DNA from: Collinsella sp. TF06-26
GTDB taxonomy: Bacteria > Actinomycetota > Coriobacteriia > Coriobacteriales > Coriobacteriaceae
Direction of reading: 5' to 3'
Assembly (NCBI RefSeq): GCF_002232035.1
Contig: NZ_NKXR01000001.1
Location: forward strand, 8,574-72,573
DNA length: 64,000 bases
Below, piece after piece: positions 34,159 through 41,945 of this stretch. Position numbers and translations under genes: made by a program. The notes beneath the pieces are model-generated. The model searched no databases. It was given only the letters and a program-made list of their open reading frames with translations, and had not been told where the DNA came from. How positions within the stretch are numbered: position 1 is the stretch's first letter; each line of letters starts with the position of its first letter.

Positions 34159-35556
34159 TTAGGCGCGCTCGATGAAGGCCTTGTAGCCGCGATAGGCCTC
34201 GTAGATATCGGCCTTGTTAGCGACCTCCCACAGGGCGTGCATGGACAGGACGGCAACACCGGAGTCGATGACGTTCATGCCGTACTTGGCCATGATGTAG
34301 GCGATGGTGCCGCCGCCACCTGCGTTGACGCGGCCGAGCTCACAGGTCTGGAAGTCAACGCCCGCCTCGTCCATGATGTCGCGGATGAGGGCCACATACT
34401 CGGCGTCGGCGTCGTTAGAGCCGCCCTTGCCGCGGCTGCCCGTGTACTTGTTAAAGCACAGGCCGCGACCCATAAAGGCTGCGTTCTTGGTTTCGAACTT
34501 GCCGGCGTAGCCCGGGTCGAAGCCGGCGGACACGTCAGAGGAGAGCATGCGACTGTGGGCGAGTGCGCGGCGCAGGGCCAGCGGGCTATCCTCGCCGGCG
34601 AGCGTCATGATCTCGGCGACGGTGTTCTCGAAGAAGCGGCTCGTCATGCCGGTGGCACCCACGGAACCGATCTCCTCCTTGTCGACGATGAGTGTGATGC
34701 TCGTGCGCTCCACGTTGGCGACGTCGATCTGGGCGAGCATGGACGGATAGGCGCAGACACGGTCGTCGTGGCCATAGCCCAGAATCATGGAGCGGTCGAG
34801 GCCCATGTCGCGGGCCGGGCCGGCGGGCACGACCTCGATCTCGGCGGAGAGGAAGTCCTCCTCCTCGACGTCGTACTGCTCCTTGAGGATATCCAGGAAC
34901 ATCTGCTTGACGGGCTCCTTGGGAGCGTCCTTGTCGTCCTCGTCAAACTTGACGGGGCGGCCGCCCACAATCACGTCGAGGATCTCGGCGTCGACGGCGT
35001 CCTTGGCGGGCTTGGCCATCTGCTCGCTCGAGAGGTGAATCAGCAGGTCGGAGATGGTAAAGACCGGGTCGTCAGCCTTGTCACCGATGTTGATGTCGAC
35101 GGTGGTGCCGTCCTTTTTGCAGATGACGCCTACGAGTGCGAGCGGGGAAGCGACCCAGTGGTAGCTCTTGACGCCGCCATAGTAGTGCGTGTCGAGGTAG
35201 GCCATGTCGCCGGCCTCGAAGGCGGGGTTCTGCTTGAGGTCCAGGCGCGGCGAGTCCACGTGAGCACCCAGGATGTTAAAGCCCTGCTCGAGCGGGGCGG
35301 TGCCCAGGTTGACGAGCATAAGGTCCTTGCCGTGATTGGCGGCGTACACCTTGTCGCCGGCCTTGAGCGCGCGGCCCTCGGAGATCACGGCCTCCAGATT
35401 GACGTAGCCCGCCTCCTCGGCCATCTTGATACCGGTCTTGACGCACAGGCGCTCGGTCTTGTTCTCACTCAAAAACTGCTTGTAGCCGCGGCAAAGCTCC
35501 TCGAGCTCCTCGATCTGCTGTGGCGTGTACTTTTTCCATGCGCAGGGACGCTCCAT
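34159..35556 (-). CDS. M18 family aminopeptidase
   Basis: Zinc metallopeptidase of the aspartyl aminopeptidase type (PepD/ApeB-like), cytoplasmic, forming dodecamers in characterised members. Metal ligands and motifs are seen: NILGAHVDSPRLDLKQNP near residue 90-108, LIVDKEEIGSVGATGMTS near 297, GYGHDDRVCAYPSMLAQ near 260, AHSRMLSSDVSAGFDP near 340, and C-terminal GVAVLSMHALWEVANKADI. The length is 465 residues from ATG 35556, which follows AAAGGAG; longer in-frame sequence runs into the divergent polA gene and is not used. Confidence 0.93.
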   Translation of the reverse strand: MERPCAWKKYTPQQIEELEELCRGYKQFLSENKTERLCVKTGIKMAEEAGYVNLEAVISEGRALKAGDKVYAANHGKDLMLVNLGTAPLEQGFNILGAHVDSPRLDLKQNPAFEAGDMAYLDTHYYGGVKSYHWVASPLALVGVICKKDGTTVDINIGDKADDPVFTISDLLIHLSSEQMAKPAKDAVDAEILDVIVGGRPVKFDEDDKDAPKEPVKQMFLDILKEQYDVEEEDFLSAEIEVVPAGPARDMGLDRSMILGYGHDDRVCAYPSMLAQIDVANVERTSITLIVDKEEIGSVGATGMTSRFFENTVAEIMTLAGEDSPLALRRALAHSRMLSSDVSAGFDPGYAGKFETKNAAFMGRGLCFNKYTGSRGKGGSNDADAEYVALIRDIMDEAGVDFQTCELGRVNAGGGGTIAYIMAKYGMNVIDSGVAVLSMHALWEVANKADIYEAYRGYKAFIERA

Positions 35557-35722
35557 GACGCAGGCTCCTTTCGGATCGATCGTGCTGGTTGATGTACCGT
35601 GAGCCATCGTATCACGCGCGGGCCCGCGGCGGCAGGGAAGCCTGATGTGCGGTGGCCGTGGGGCGGGGAGCGTGTAAACTGGTGTGAGCAAACCGTGCCC
35701 AGCCCAAAGCGAGGTATTCAAT

Positions 35723-38467
35723 ATGTCTGACAAGCGCCGTACCTTTGCCGTTATCGACGGCAACTCGCTCATGCACCGCGCCTTCCACGCCGTGCCGCCC
35801 ACCATGAACGCGCCGGACGGTCGCCCCACCAACGCGATCTTTGGCTTTTTGAATATGTTTCTCAAGATGATCGACGCCTTTAACCCCGATGGAGTCGTTG
35901 TGGCGTTTGACAAGGGCAAGCCGCGCGTGCGTATGGAGATGCTGCCGCAGTACAAGGCGCAGCGCCCACCCATGGACCCCGATCTGCACGCGCAGTTTCC
36001 GATGATCAAGGAGCTGCTCGGTGCGCTCAATGTGCCGATTCTGCAGTCCGAGGGCTGGGAAGGCGACGATATCCTGGGAACCATGGCGCGCTTGGGTGAG
36101 GAGGCCGGCTGCGACATGCTGCTGGTGACCGGTGATCGCGATATGTATCAGCTCGTGACTGAGCACGTCAACGTGGTCTCGACTCGTAAGGGCCTGTCCG
36201 ACGTGGCGATCATGACGCCCGAGAGCGTGGACGATCTGTATCACGGCATCACGCCGGCGCTCGTGCCCGATTTTTATGGTCTGAAGGGCGATACGTCGGA
36301 CAACATTCCCGGCGTGCCGGGCATCGGCCCCAAAAAGGCGAGCGCGCTCATCGCGCAGTACGGCAGCCTGGACGAGGTTATCGCACACGCCGATGAGGTC
36401 AAGGGCAAGATGGGCGAAAACCTGCGCGCGCACATCGACGACGCACTGCTGAGCCGCAAGGTGGCGACCATCCGCACCGATGCGCCTGTTGAGCTCGACT
36501 TTGAGGCGACGTCTTTCCCGGCGTTTTCTGCCGATGAGGTTTCCGCGGCGCTGGGTACGCTTGGTATCACCGCCATGCAGAACCGTTTCTTGGCGCTGAT
36601 CGGCGGTGAGGGTGGGGCTGCTGCCAGCACGTTTGAGATTCCCGTCGTTTTGCGCGCAGCCGCCGGCGATGCTGACGCACTTGGTTCCGTTGCGGCTGAG
36701 GTCTCCCGCGCGATTGATGCCGGCGAGTGGGTCGCCGCCGTGGTGGACGACGACAAAGAAGAGGGCGCGCTCTTTGGACTGACGCGCACGCTGTGGTTGG
36801 CGACGTCCAAGGGGCTCTTTGCGCTCGAGGAGGCCGATGGCGGCACGCCTGCCGCTGTCGATGGCTTCAACTTCGTCCACGGCGTGATCGCTGGCGTGCT
36901 CGCGCGTCTGTTTATGGAGGGCCGCGTGGCGAGCCCGGACATGAAGGCGCTGCTGCACGAGCTTTCGCCCATCGATTCTTCTGAGCCCGAGCTCATGGAT
37001 CCGCTCGCTGCCGATTCCACGCGTATCTTCGATACCGTGGTTGCCGCCTACCTGTTGGATTCCGACCGCTCCGAGTTCGATGAGGCGTATCTGGCCGATA
37101 CCTATCTGCAGATGTCTCTGCCCGCGGCACGCGGTGCGGAAGGTGCTGGCGAGAATGCTCCTGCCCCTGCTGCCCGTACCGCAGCGTTGACGCTGGCGCT
37201 CGTGGCGCCGCTGCGCGACCGCATGGCCCGCGAGAACGCCGCCAACGTGTTCGATGGCATCGAGATGCCACTCGTGCCGGTGCTTGCCAAGATGGAGCGC
37301 GCGGGCATGCTCGTGGACCCCGACCGCCTGCATAGTCTGTCCGAGGGTCTGGCGACCCAGATTGCCGAGGTCGAGCGGAGCATTCGCGATCTGGCCGGCG
37401 ACGAGACCTTTAACATCGGCAGTCCCATGCAGCTCTCGCACGTGCTCTTTGACGTGATGGGCCTTCCGACCAAGGGCCTCAAAAAGACCAAGCGCGGCTA
37501 TTATTCGACCAACGCCAAGGTGCTGAGCGACCTTGCCCGTGACCACGAAATCGTGCGTCTGATCTTGGACTGGCGTGAGAAGTCCAAGATCAAGTCCACC
37601 TATCTGGACACGCTGGGCCCGTTGCGTCGTGGTGACGGTCGCGTGCACACCACGTACAACCAGACCATCACGGCGACGGGTCGTCTGTCCTCGAGTGACC
37701 CGAACCTTCAGAACATCCCGACGCGCTCGGAGCTGGGCCGTACTGTCAAGACGGCGTTTTCGGCAGGCGAGGGAAGCGTCTTTTTGGCGGTGGACTACTC
37801 GCAGATCGAGCTGCGTCTGCTGGCGCATCTCTCGGGTGACGAGCATCTGGTGCGTGCCTTTAACGAGGGCGAGGACTTCCATGCCGAGACGGCCGCGCGC
37901 GTGTTTGGCGTGCCGGTGTCCGAGGTGACGCCCGACCTGCGCAGCCGCGCCAAGGCCGTGAACTTTGGCATCGTGTATGGTCAGCAGGCTTACGGCCTAT
38001 CGCAGTCGCTGCATATCTCGATGGCCGAGGCACGCGACATGATCGACCGCTACTACGAGGCATACCCGGGCGTGCGTACGTTCCTCGACAACGTGGTGGC
38101 GCGTGCCAAGCAGACGGGCTATGCTGAGACCATGTACGGCCGCCGTCGCCATATCCCGGAGCTTAAGGCCAAAAATCCGCAGCTCCGCGGCTTTGGCGAG
38201 CGCACGGCCATGAACCACCCCATGCAGGGCACCGCGGCCGACATCATCAAGATCGCGATGGCCCGCGTGAGTCGCCGTCTGGAAGAAGAGGGCTTTGCCG
38301 CCCACATGATCCTGCAAGTGCACGACGAACTGGACTTTGAGTGCCCCATCGACGAAGTCGAGCGCCTCACCGCCATGGTCCGCGACGTCATGGAACACGT
38401 AGTAGACCTCCGCGTCCCCCTAATCGCCGAAGCCAGCACCGGCATAACCTGGGCCGACGCGAAATAG
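35723..38467 (+). CDS. polA: DNA polymerase I
   Basis: Repair and Okazaki-processing polymerase. Residues 1-290 are the 5'-3' exonuclease (FAVIDGNSLMHRAFHA, EADD-like EGDDILGT near 110, GDRDMYQLV, GLKGDTSDNIPGVPGIGPKKAS near 190). Residues about 310-500 are a degenerate 3'-5' exonuclease fold lacking the DxE metal motif, so proofreading is probably lost. The polymerase domain (about 530-914) has TGRLSSSDPNLQNIP, VDYSQIELRLLAHLS, RSRAKAVNFGIVYG and MILQVHDELDFE. ATG 35723 follows GAGG. The length is 914 residues. Confidence 0.96.
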   Translation: MSDKRRTFAVIDGNSLMHRAFHAVPPTMNAPDGRPTNAIFGFLNMFLKMIDAFNPDGVVVAFDKGKPRVRMEMLPQYKAQRPPMDPDLHAQFPMIKELLGALNVPILQSEGWEGDDILGTMARLGEEAGCDMLLVTGDRDMYQLVTEHVNVVSTRKGLSDVAIMTPESVDDLYHGITPALVPDFYGLKGDTSDNIPGVPGIGPKKASALIAQYGSLDEVIAHADEVKGKMGENLRAHIDDALLSRKVATIRTDAPVELDFEATSFPAFSADEVSAALGTLGITAMQNRFLALIGGEGGAAASTFEIPVVLRAAAGDADALGSVAAEVSRAIDAGEWVAAVVDDDKEEGALFGLTRTLWLATSKGLFALEEADGGTPAAVDGFNFVHGVIAGVLARLFMEGRVASPDMKALLHELSPIDSSEPELMDPLAADSTRIFDTVVAAYLLDSDRSEFDEAYLADTYLQMSLPAARGAEGAGENAPAPAARTAALTLALVAPLRDRMARENAANVFDGIEMPLVPVLAKMERAGMLVDPDRLHSLSEGLATQIAEVERSIRDLAGDETFNIGSPMQLSHVLFDVMGLPTKGLKKTKRGYYSTNAKVLSDLARDHEIVRLILDWREKSKIKSTYLDTLGPLRRGDGRVHTTYNQTITATGRLSSSDPNLQNIPTRSELGRTVKTAFSAGEGSVFLAVDYSQIELRLLAHLSGDEHLVRAFNEGEDFHAETAARVFGVPVSEVTPDLRSRAKAVNFGIVYGQQAYGLSQSLHISMAEARDMIDRYYEAYPGVRTFLDNVVARAKQTGYAETMYGRRRHIPELKAKNPQLRGFGERTAMNHPMQGTAADIIKIAMARVSRRLEEEGFAAHMILQVHDELDFECPIDEVERLTAMVRDVMEHVVDLRVPLIAEASTGITWADAK

Positions 38468-38515
38468 GGAAGCACTCCGTAAGGCAAGCTCGCCCAAGAC
38501 GCAAGCCCCCACATA

Positions 38516-38555
38516 CTTAAGATTTGGGACAAACACTACTGATTAATTTGTCCCA
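38516..38555. repeat. CTTAAGATTTGGGACAAA repeat, copy A
   Basis: A 40-base unit with GGGACAAA and TTTGTCCC arms. It matches copy B at 50891-50930 at 36 or so of 40 positions, differing only in the loop. Confidence 0.85.
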
Positions 38556-38568
38556 CAGTAACCAAAAC

Positions 38569-38603
38569 AGAGGGGAGCCCCTTCCAACAAGGGGCTCCCC
38601 TCT
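38569..38603 (-). terminator. 15-bp perfect hairpin between polA and HAD gene
   Basis: AGAGGGGAGCCCCTT at 38569-38583 pairs perfectly with 38589-38603. On the minus strand GTTTTGG follows, so it fits a minus-strand terminator; on the plus strand no T run follows. Confidence 0.6.
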
Positions 38604-38671
38604 GCTCAAATCATTTCAGCTAAGTATCTAGACACTCAAGACGCCATCTTGGCGGCAGGAAAGTAAACCTA

Positions 38672-38801
38672 GGACCTGGCCGGGCGGCGCGGATTAGTTT
38701 TTCGTAGATTCCGCACGAGCCGGAAAGCACTTAATGTGCTTTCCGAGCGAGCCCAGGACCTGACCGAACGAAAAACTAATCCGCGCCGCCCGGCCAGGTC
38801 C
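38672..38801. repeat. Compound palindrome with 33-bp perfect arms
   Basis: Outer arms 38672-38704 and 38769-38801 (GGACCTGGCCGGGCGGCGCG, then GATTAGTTTTTCG) are exact complements. Inside is a second perfect hairpin, CGGAAAGCAC-TTAAT-GTGCTTTCCG at 38721-38745. It lies 11 bases from the HAD stop codon. It resembles the element at 24618-24696 in having a GGCCGGG block next to a TTAGT/A-T block. Confidence 0.88.
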
Positions 38802-38812
38802 GACGTGCCACG

Positions 38813-39640
38813 TTACCGAGCCGCCAAGATAGCGTCGATGAGCGTCAGTACGCCCCCGTCGTTGTTGCTCGGAATGCGCCACTTGGCATGCGCGTTCATG
38901 TGCTCCTCGGCATTGTCCACGATAAAGCTATGCCCGACGCGCTCCAGCATGGGGATGTCGTTGTACGTATCGCCCACGGCAGCGGCGTCGGCGATATCGA
39001 TGCCCAGGCGCTCGCAGAGATGTGCTACGCCCGACCCCTTGTCGACGCCCAGGTTCATAAAGTCTATCCACTCGCGCCCGGCGTTGGTGACGTAGAGCTT
39101 GTCCGAGAACTCGGGGCTGTAGTTCTCGCGAAACGCTGGCTCGGCATCGTAGGCGGGGAAGAAGATCGAAATCTTGTTGGACTCGATATCAAGGCCCTCA
39201 AAGCTATCGACGTAGTTGATCGTGTTGTAGTACACGCTGATCTCGTCGTGGTACTGATGGTCGCGGGCGAGCACATAGAACTCGTCGTAGCAGCACAAGA
39301 CGGGAACGGCACGCGGGTCCTCCGAGGCACGGGCGAGCACCTGCTGATACAGCGCCACATCGATGTTGCTCTTATAGATATAGCTGCCGCGATAGATGAC
39401 GCAGGCTCCGTTGTCGGGACAAAAAGCAAGGCGGTTCTTAATGCTCTCGAACATTTCCTCGAGTTTGGGGGCGGGGCGTCCGCTGGCAGGGCAGAATACA
39501 ATGCCTGCGTCGGCGAGCTTGTCCAGGCGCTCATCAAGACCCTGCGGCAACACGCGCTTGTCGGTGAGCAGCGTCTTGTCCATGTCGACGGCGAGAATCT
39601 TAATGCTTCCGATATTGGTGTCCGATTCGTAAGTTTGCAT
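38813..39640 (-). CDS. Cof-type HAD-IIB phosphatase
   Basis: Haloacid dehalogenase superfamily phosphatase with a C2B cap; typical substrates are sugar phosphates or cofactors such as PLP or HMP-PP, but this one's substrate is unknown. Motif I is ILAVDMDKTLL near residue 13, motif II FCPASGRP near 50, motif III lysine near DFMNLGVDKGSG near 195-207, and motif IV GDTYNDIPML near 223. The length is 275 residues. ATG follows AAAGG. The gene is divergent from argG. Confidence 0.88.
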   Translation of the reverse strand: MQTYESDTNIGSIKILAVDMDKTLLTDKRVLPQGLDERLDKLADAGIVFCPASGRPAPKLEEMFESIKNRLAFCPDNGACVIYRGSYIYKSNIDVALYQQVLARASEDPRAVPVLCCYDEFYVLARDHQYHDEISVYYNTINYVDSFEGLDIESNKISIFFPAYDAEPAFRENYSPEFSDKLYVTNAGREWIDFMNLGVDKGSGVAHLCERLGIDIADAAAVGDTYNDIPMLERVGHSFIVDNAEEHMNAHAKWRIPSNNDGGVLTLIDAILAAR

Positions 39641-39783
39641 AAAAGCGCGCCTTTCGTTTCGAAATTGTTTCAGACGTTATAACCATCAACCAGTAACTGA
39701 GCGTATTGTCGCAGGAACGGAGCGTATTTGCACCACGCTTCACAAAGTAATGAAAAAACTTTTCAGAAATTTGAATTTGTCGC

Positions 39784-39811
39784 TTGTGCTGCGGGCACTT
39801 TAGCGTAATAT
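39784..39811 (+). promoter_or_regulatory. Candidate promoter of the argG leader
   Basis: TTGTGC at 39784-39789 and TAATAT at 39806-39811 are 16 bases apart in an AT-rich stretch. A start near 39818 would give a 375-base leader before argG, long enough to hold the leader ORF and hairpins described next. Confidence 0.5.
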
Positions 39812-39914
39812 AGCGACCATCGAAAACGGAGACGGAAATACAACCGCTTACCGAAGAAAAGGTACCGTTTACGATATTAGAATTGCGCCCGGCGATAGGT
39901 GAAAGGAGAGGCAG

Positions 39915-39989
39915 ATGCAGTTCGTAAAGATCATCACCACTGCAGATAATGCCATCCGACGCCAGCGCGCAATTTCCCGACGACGATAA
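39915..39989 (+). CDS. Arg-rich leader peptide upstream of argG
   Basis: A 24-codon ORF with a strong ribosome site (GAAAGGAGAG, 5 bases before ATG). The peptide starts MQFVKIITTADNAI and ends RRQRAISRRR-stop, so six of the last ten residues are Arg, four of them read by CGA, a codon used little in the surrounding genes. The last codons CGA CGA T lie in the left arm of a small hairpin (GACGAT-AACA-ATCGTC at 39982-39997). The position ahead of an arginine biosynthesis gene, the composition and the downstream hairpins match the logic of leader-peptide attenuators. This is prediction from sequence only. Confidence 0.65.
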   Translation: MQFVKIITTADNAIRRQRAISRRR

Positions 39990-39995
39990 CAATCG

Positions 39996-40049
39996 TCTCT
40001 GTTCGTATGGGGTGAAATGCCCCAACAGAGTCATTTTGAGGTCGTTGGG
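39996..40049 (+). promoter_or_regulatory. Competing hairpins in the argG leader
   Basis: Hairpin A: CTCTGT at 39996 pairs with ACAGAG ending at 40030, with inner TGGGG/CCCCA. Hairpin B: CCCAAC (40021-40026) pairs with GTTGGG (40044-40049). A and B share CCCAAC, so only one can form at a time. In addition, GTCATTTTGAGGTC at 40030-40043 can pair (one mismatch) with GACCTCGAAATGAC at 40130-40143, enclosing the terminator-like hairpin. Confidence 0.55.
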
Positions 40050-40053
40050 TTTT

Positions 40054-40099
40054 AGCACGATATAAACGCATGTTTCTAGGGCATGCTGTGCTGCTTTTT
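40054..40099 (+). terminator. Putative attenuator terminator ahead of argG
   Basis: AGCAC (40054-40058) pairs with GTGCT (40088-40092), with inner GCATG (40068-40072) and CATGC (40082-40086), followed by GCTTTTTG. It is interrupted by an internal loop and so is weaker than the other terminators here, as expected for a conditional one. Confidence 0.5.
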
Positions 40100-40194
40100 G
40101 CTATTTAACCTGATATTGCACGGTTTTTTGACCTCGAAATGACTTGCAACTGACCGATGTTCTAACTAGCTACCAAGGGCGAAAGGAAACAGCC

Positions 40195-41421
40195 ATGAGC
40201 AAGGAAAAAGTCGTTCTCGCATATTCCGGTGGTCTTGATACATCCGTATGTGTCAAGTGGCTCCAGGACGAGAAGAATCTCGATGTCGTTTGCGTCTGCG
40301 GCAACGTGGGCCAGGAGGAGACCGGCTTGGATGCCAAGAAGCAGAAGGCGCTTGACCTGGGCGTTCTCGATTGCCAGGTGCTCGACCTGCGCGACGAGTT
40401 CTCCGATGAGTTCCTGACTAAGGCCATCGCCGCAAACTCCATGTACGAGAACAAGTACCCGCTGCTCTCCGCGCTGTCTCGCCCGCTGCTCGCCAAGAAG
40501 CTTGTCGAGGTCGCTCACGAGTTTGGCGCGACCTACGTCGCCCACGGCTGCACCGGCAAGGGTAACGACCAGGTTCGTTTTGAGGCTGCCGTCAAGGCCC
40601 TCGACCCCGAGCTTAAGGTTATCGCCCCGGTTCGCGAGTGGGATCTGAAGTGCCGTCCCGATGAGGTTGCCTATGCTCACGCCCACAACGTGCCGGTTCC
40701 CGAGGGCGCCAACGACAACCCCTATTCCATCGACGACAACCTGTGGGGTCGCGCCATCGAGTGCGGTCACCTGGAGGATCCCTGGAACGAGCCGCTCGAC
40801 GACGCCTGGGTTATGACCAAGAACCCCGAGGACACGCCGGACACCCCGACCTACACCGAGATTGAGTTTGAGGCGGGCAAGCCCGTCGCCGTCGATGGCA
40901 AGAAGATGAAACTCTCCGAGATCGTCATCGCCCTCAACAAGATTTCGGGTGACAACGGCTTTGGCCGTCTCGACCTGGTCGAGGATCGTCTGGTGGGCCT
41001 CAAGAGTCGCGAGTGCTACGAGGTTCCTGGCGCCCTGACGCTCATCACCGCCCACAAGGCGCTCGAGGACATCTGCGTCGAGGGCGACCTGCTCAAGACC
41101 AAGATTAAGCTCGAGCAGGATTGGGCCACTGCCGTGTACAACGGCCAGTGGTACAGCCCGCTCAAAAACGCGCTCGATGCCTTTATGGCCGACACCCAGA
41201 AGTTCGTGACCGGCACCGTCCGTCTGAAGTTCTTTAAGGGCAACTGCCATGTCGTCGGCCGCAAGAGCCCGTTTAGCCTGTATGACTACGGTCTGGCTAC
41301 CTACGACCGCGACACTACGTTTGACGAGAAGGCCAGCGCCGGCTTTATCGAGATCGATACGCTGTCGCTCAAGACGTGGGCTAAGGTCCAGGGCCCCAGC
41401 TCTGCTGCCGCCCAGGCCTAG
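40195..41421 (+). CDS. argG: ArgG, argininosuccinate synthase
   Basis: ATP-dependent condensation of citrulline and aspartate, the penultimate step of arginine synthesis. The PP-loop VVLAYSGGLDTSVCVKWL is at residues 6-23, AHGCTGKGNDQVRFE near 115, APVREW near 145, and SIDDNLWGRAIECG near 177. The length is 408 residues. ATG 40195 has GAAAGGAA before it; the in-frame TTG at 40144 lacks one. It has a long structured leader with a predicted Arg-rich peptide and is followed by a terminator, a small ORF and argH. Confidence 0.96.
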   Translation: MSKEKVVLAYSGGLDTSVCVKWLQDEKNLDVVCVCGNVGQEETGLDAKKQKALDLGVLDCQVLDLRDEFSDEFLTKAIAANSMYENKYPLLSALSRPLLAKKLVEVAHEFGATYVAHGCTGKGNDQVRFEAAVKALDPELKVIAPVREWDLKCRPDEVAYAHAHNVPVPEGANDNPYSIDDNLWGRAIECGHLEDPWNEPLDDAWVMTKNPEDTPDTPTYTEIEFEAGKPVAVDGKKMKLSEIVIALNKISGDNGFGRLDLVEDRLVGLKSRECYEVPGALTLITAHKALEDICVEGDLLKTKIKLEQDWATAVYNGQWYSPLKNALDAFMADTQKFVTGTVRLKFFKGNCHVVGRKSPFSLYDYGLATYDRDTTFDEKASAGFIEIDTLSLKTWAKVQGPSSAAAQA

Positions 41422-41574
41422 CGCCTCCTTCCTTTGGTATCCGCGCGGCCCATCCGCGTGATACATAACGGGCGCATGGGGTCCCTACCTTTCGTTATGC
41501 TTGCTGACACTTCTTAACATCGGTGGCCCCTACGTTCCGCCCGCATATATGATGCCGCGTCTGCGGCTGAGTCC

Positions 41575-41604
41575 GAGCCCCGCCGGGGTTGTCCGGCGGG
41601 GCTC
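41575..41604 (+). terminator. Hairpin after argG
   Basis: GAGCCCCGCCGG pairs perfectly (12 bp) with CCGGCGGGGCTC around a 6-base loop. The T tract is weak (CTTCTATC), so some transcription may continue to argH. Confidence 0.65.
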
Positions 41605-41656
41605 CTTCTATCAATTTGGCGGCCCTGCGCCTATATATATATGGGGAGTATCCATT

Positions 41657-41827
41657 ATGTTCAATGCTATCGCGCATGCTTTACTTGCCCTCGCGCCCGA
41701 GTTCGATGCTGCAAAGGTCGAGGACGTTCCTATGAGCCTAAAGGCCTGGATCGATGGTTCGCAGGGCAACATTCGGAGGGAGACGTTGGGCGCCAAGTGC
41801 ATGGCGCGTCACTTCTTTGCAAATTAG
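41657..41827 (+). CDS. Small ORF between argG and argH
   Basis: A 56-codon ORF starting ATG 41657 with GGGGAG 8 bases upstream. The product begins MFNAIAHALLALAPEF and ends in AKCMARHFFAN, with no membrane span or known motif that I can identify. It uses codons like the neighbours and begins after the argG hairpin. It could be a genuine small protein or a chance frame; conservation would decide. Confidence 0.4.
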   Translation: MFNAIAHALLALAPEFDAAKVEDVPMSLKAWIDGSQGNIRRETLGAKCMARHFFAN

Positions 41828-41945
41828 CTATATGGCCTCGCACATGGTGGGGAATATGCAAAACTAGCGGTTGAGAAATCGCTTTAGCGACAGGGCGCAT
41901 TGCTTTGGGCGCTTGTTTTGGGATTTGATGAAAGGGGACGGTTCC

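Larger units (their letters stand above)
38468..38812. other. 345-base intergenic region packed with inverted repeats
   Basis: Between the ends of convergent polA and the HAD gene there is no gene. The region contains, in order, a GGGACAAA/TTTGTCCC repeat unit (38516-38555), a terminator-like hairpin (38569-38603) and a compound palindrome (38672-38801). Confidence 0.7.

Noticed and set aside
35557..36117. N-terminal extension of the M18 peptidase
   Set aside because: Extends antisense into polA; the ATG at 35556 has an AAAGGAG site and the family N-terminus.
35612..37882. Open frame of 756 codons on the minus strand
   Set aside because: Antisense shadow of polA, with His/Arg-rich low-complexity product.
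39600..40058. Minus-strand frame of 152 codons upstream of the HAD gene
   Set aside because: It overlaps the HAD start and the argG leader, has no ribosome site and no family resemblance; the plus strand has a better explanation (leader ORF and hairpins).
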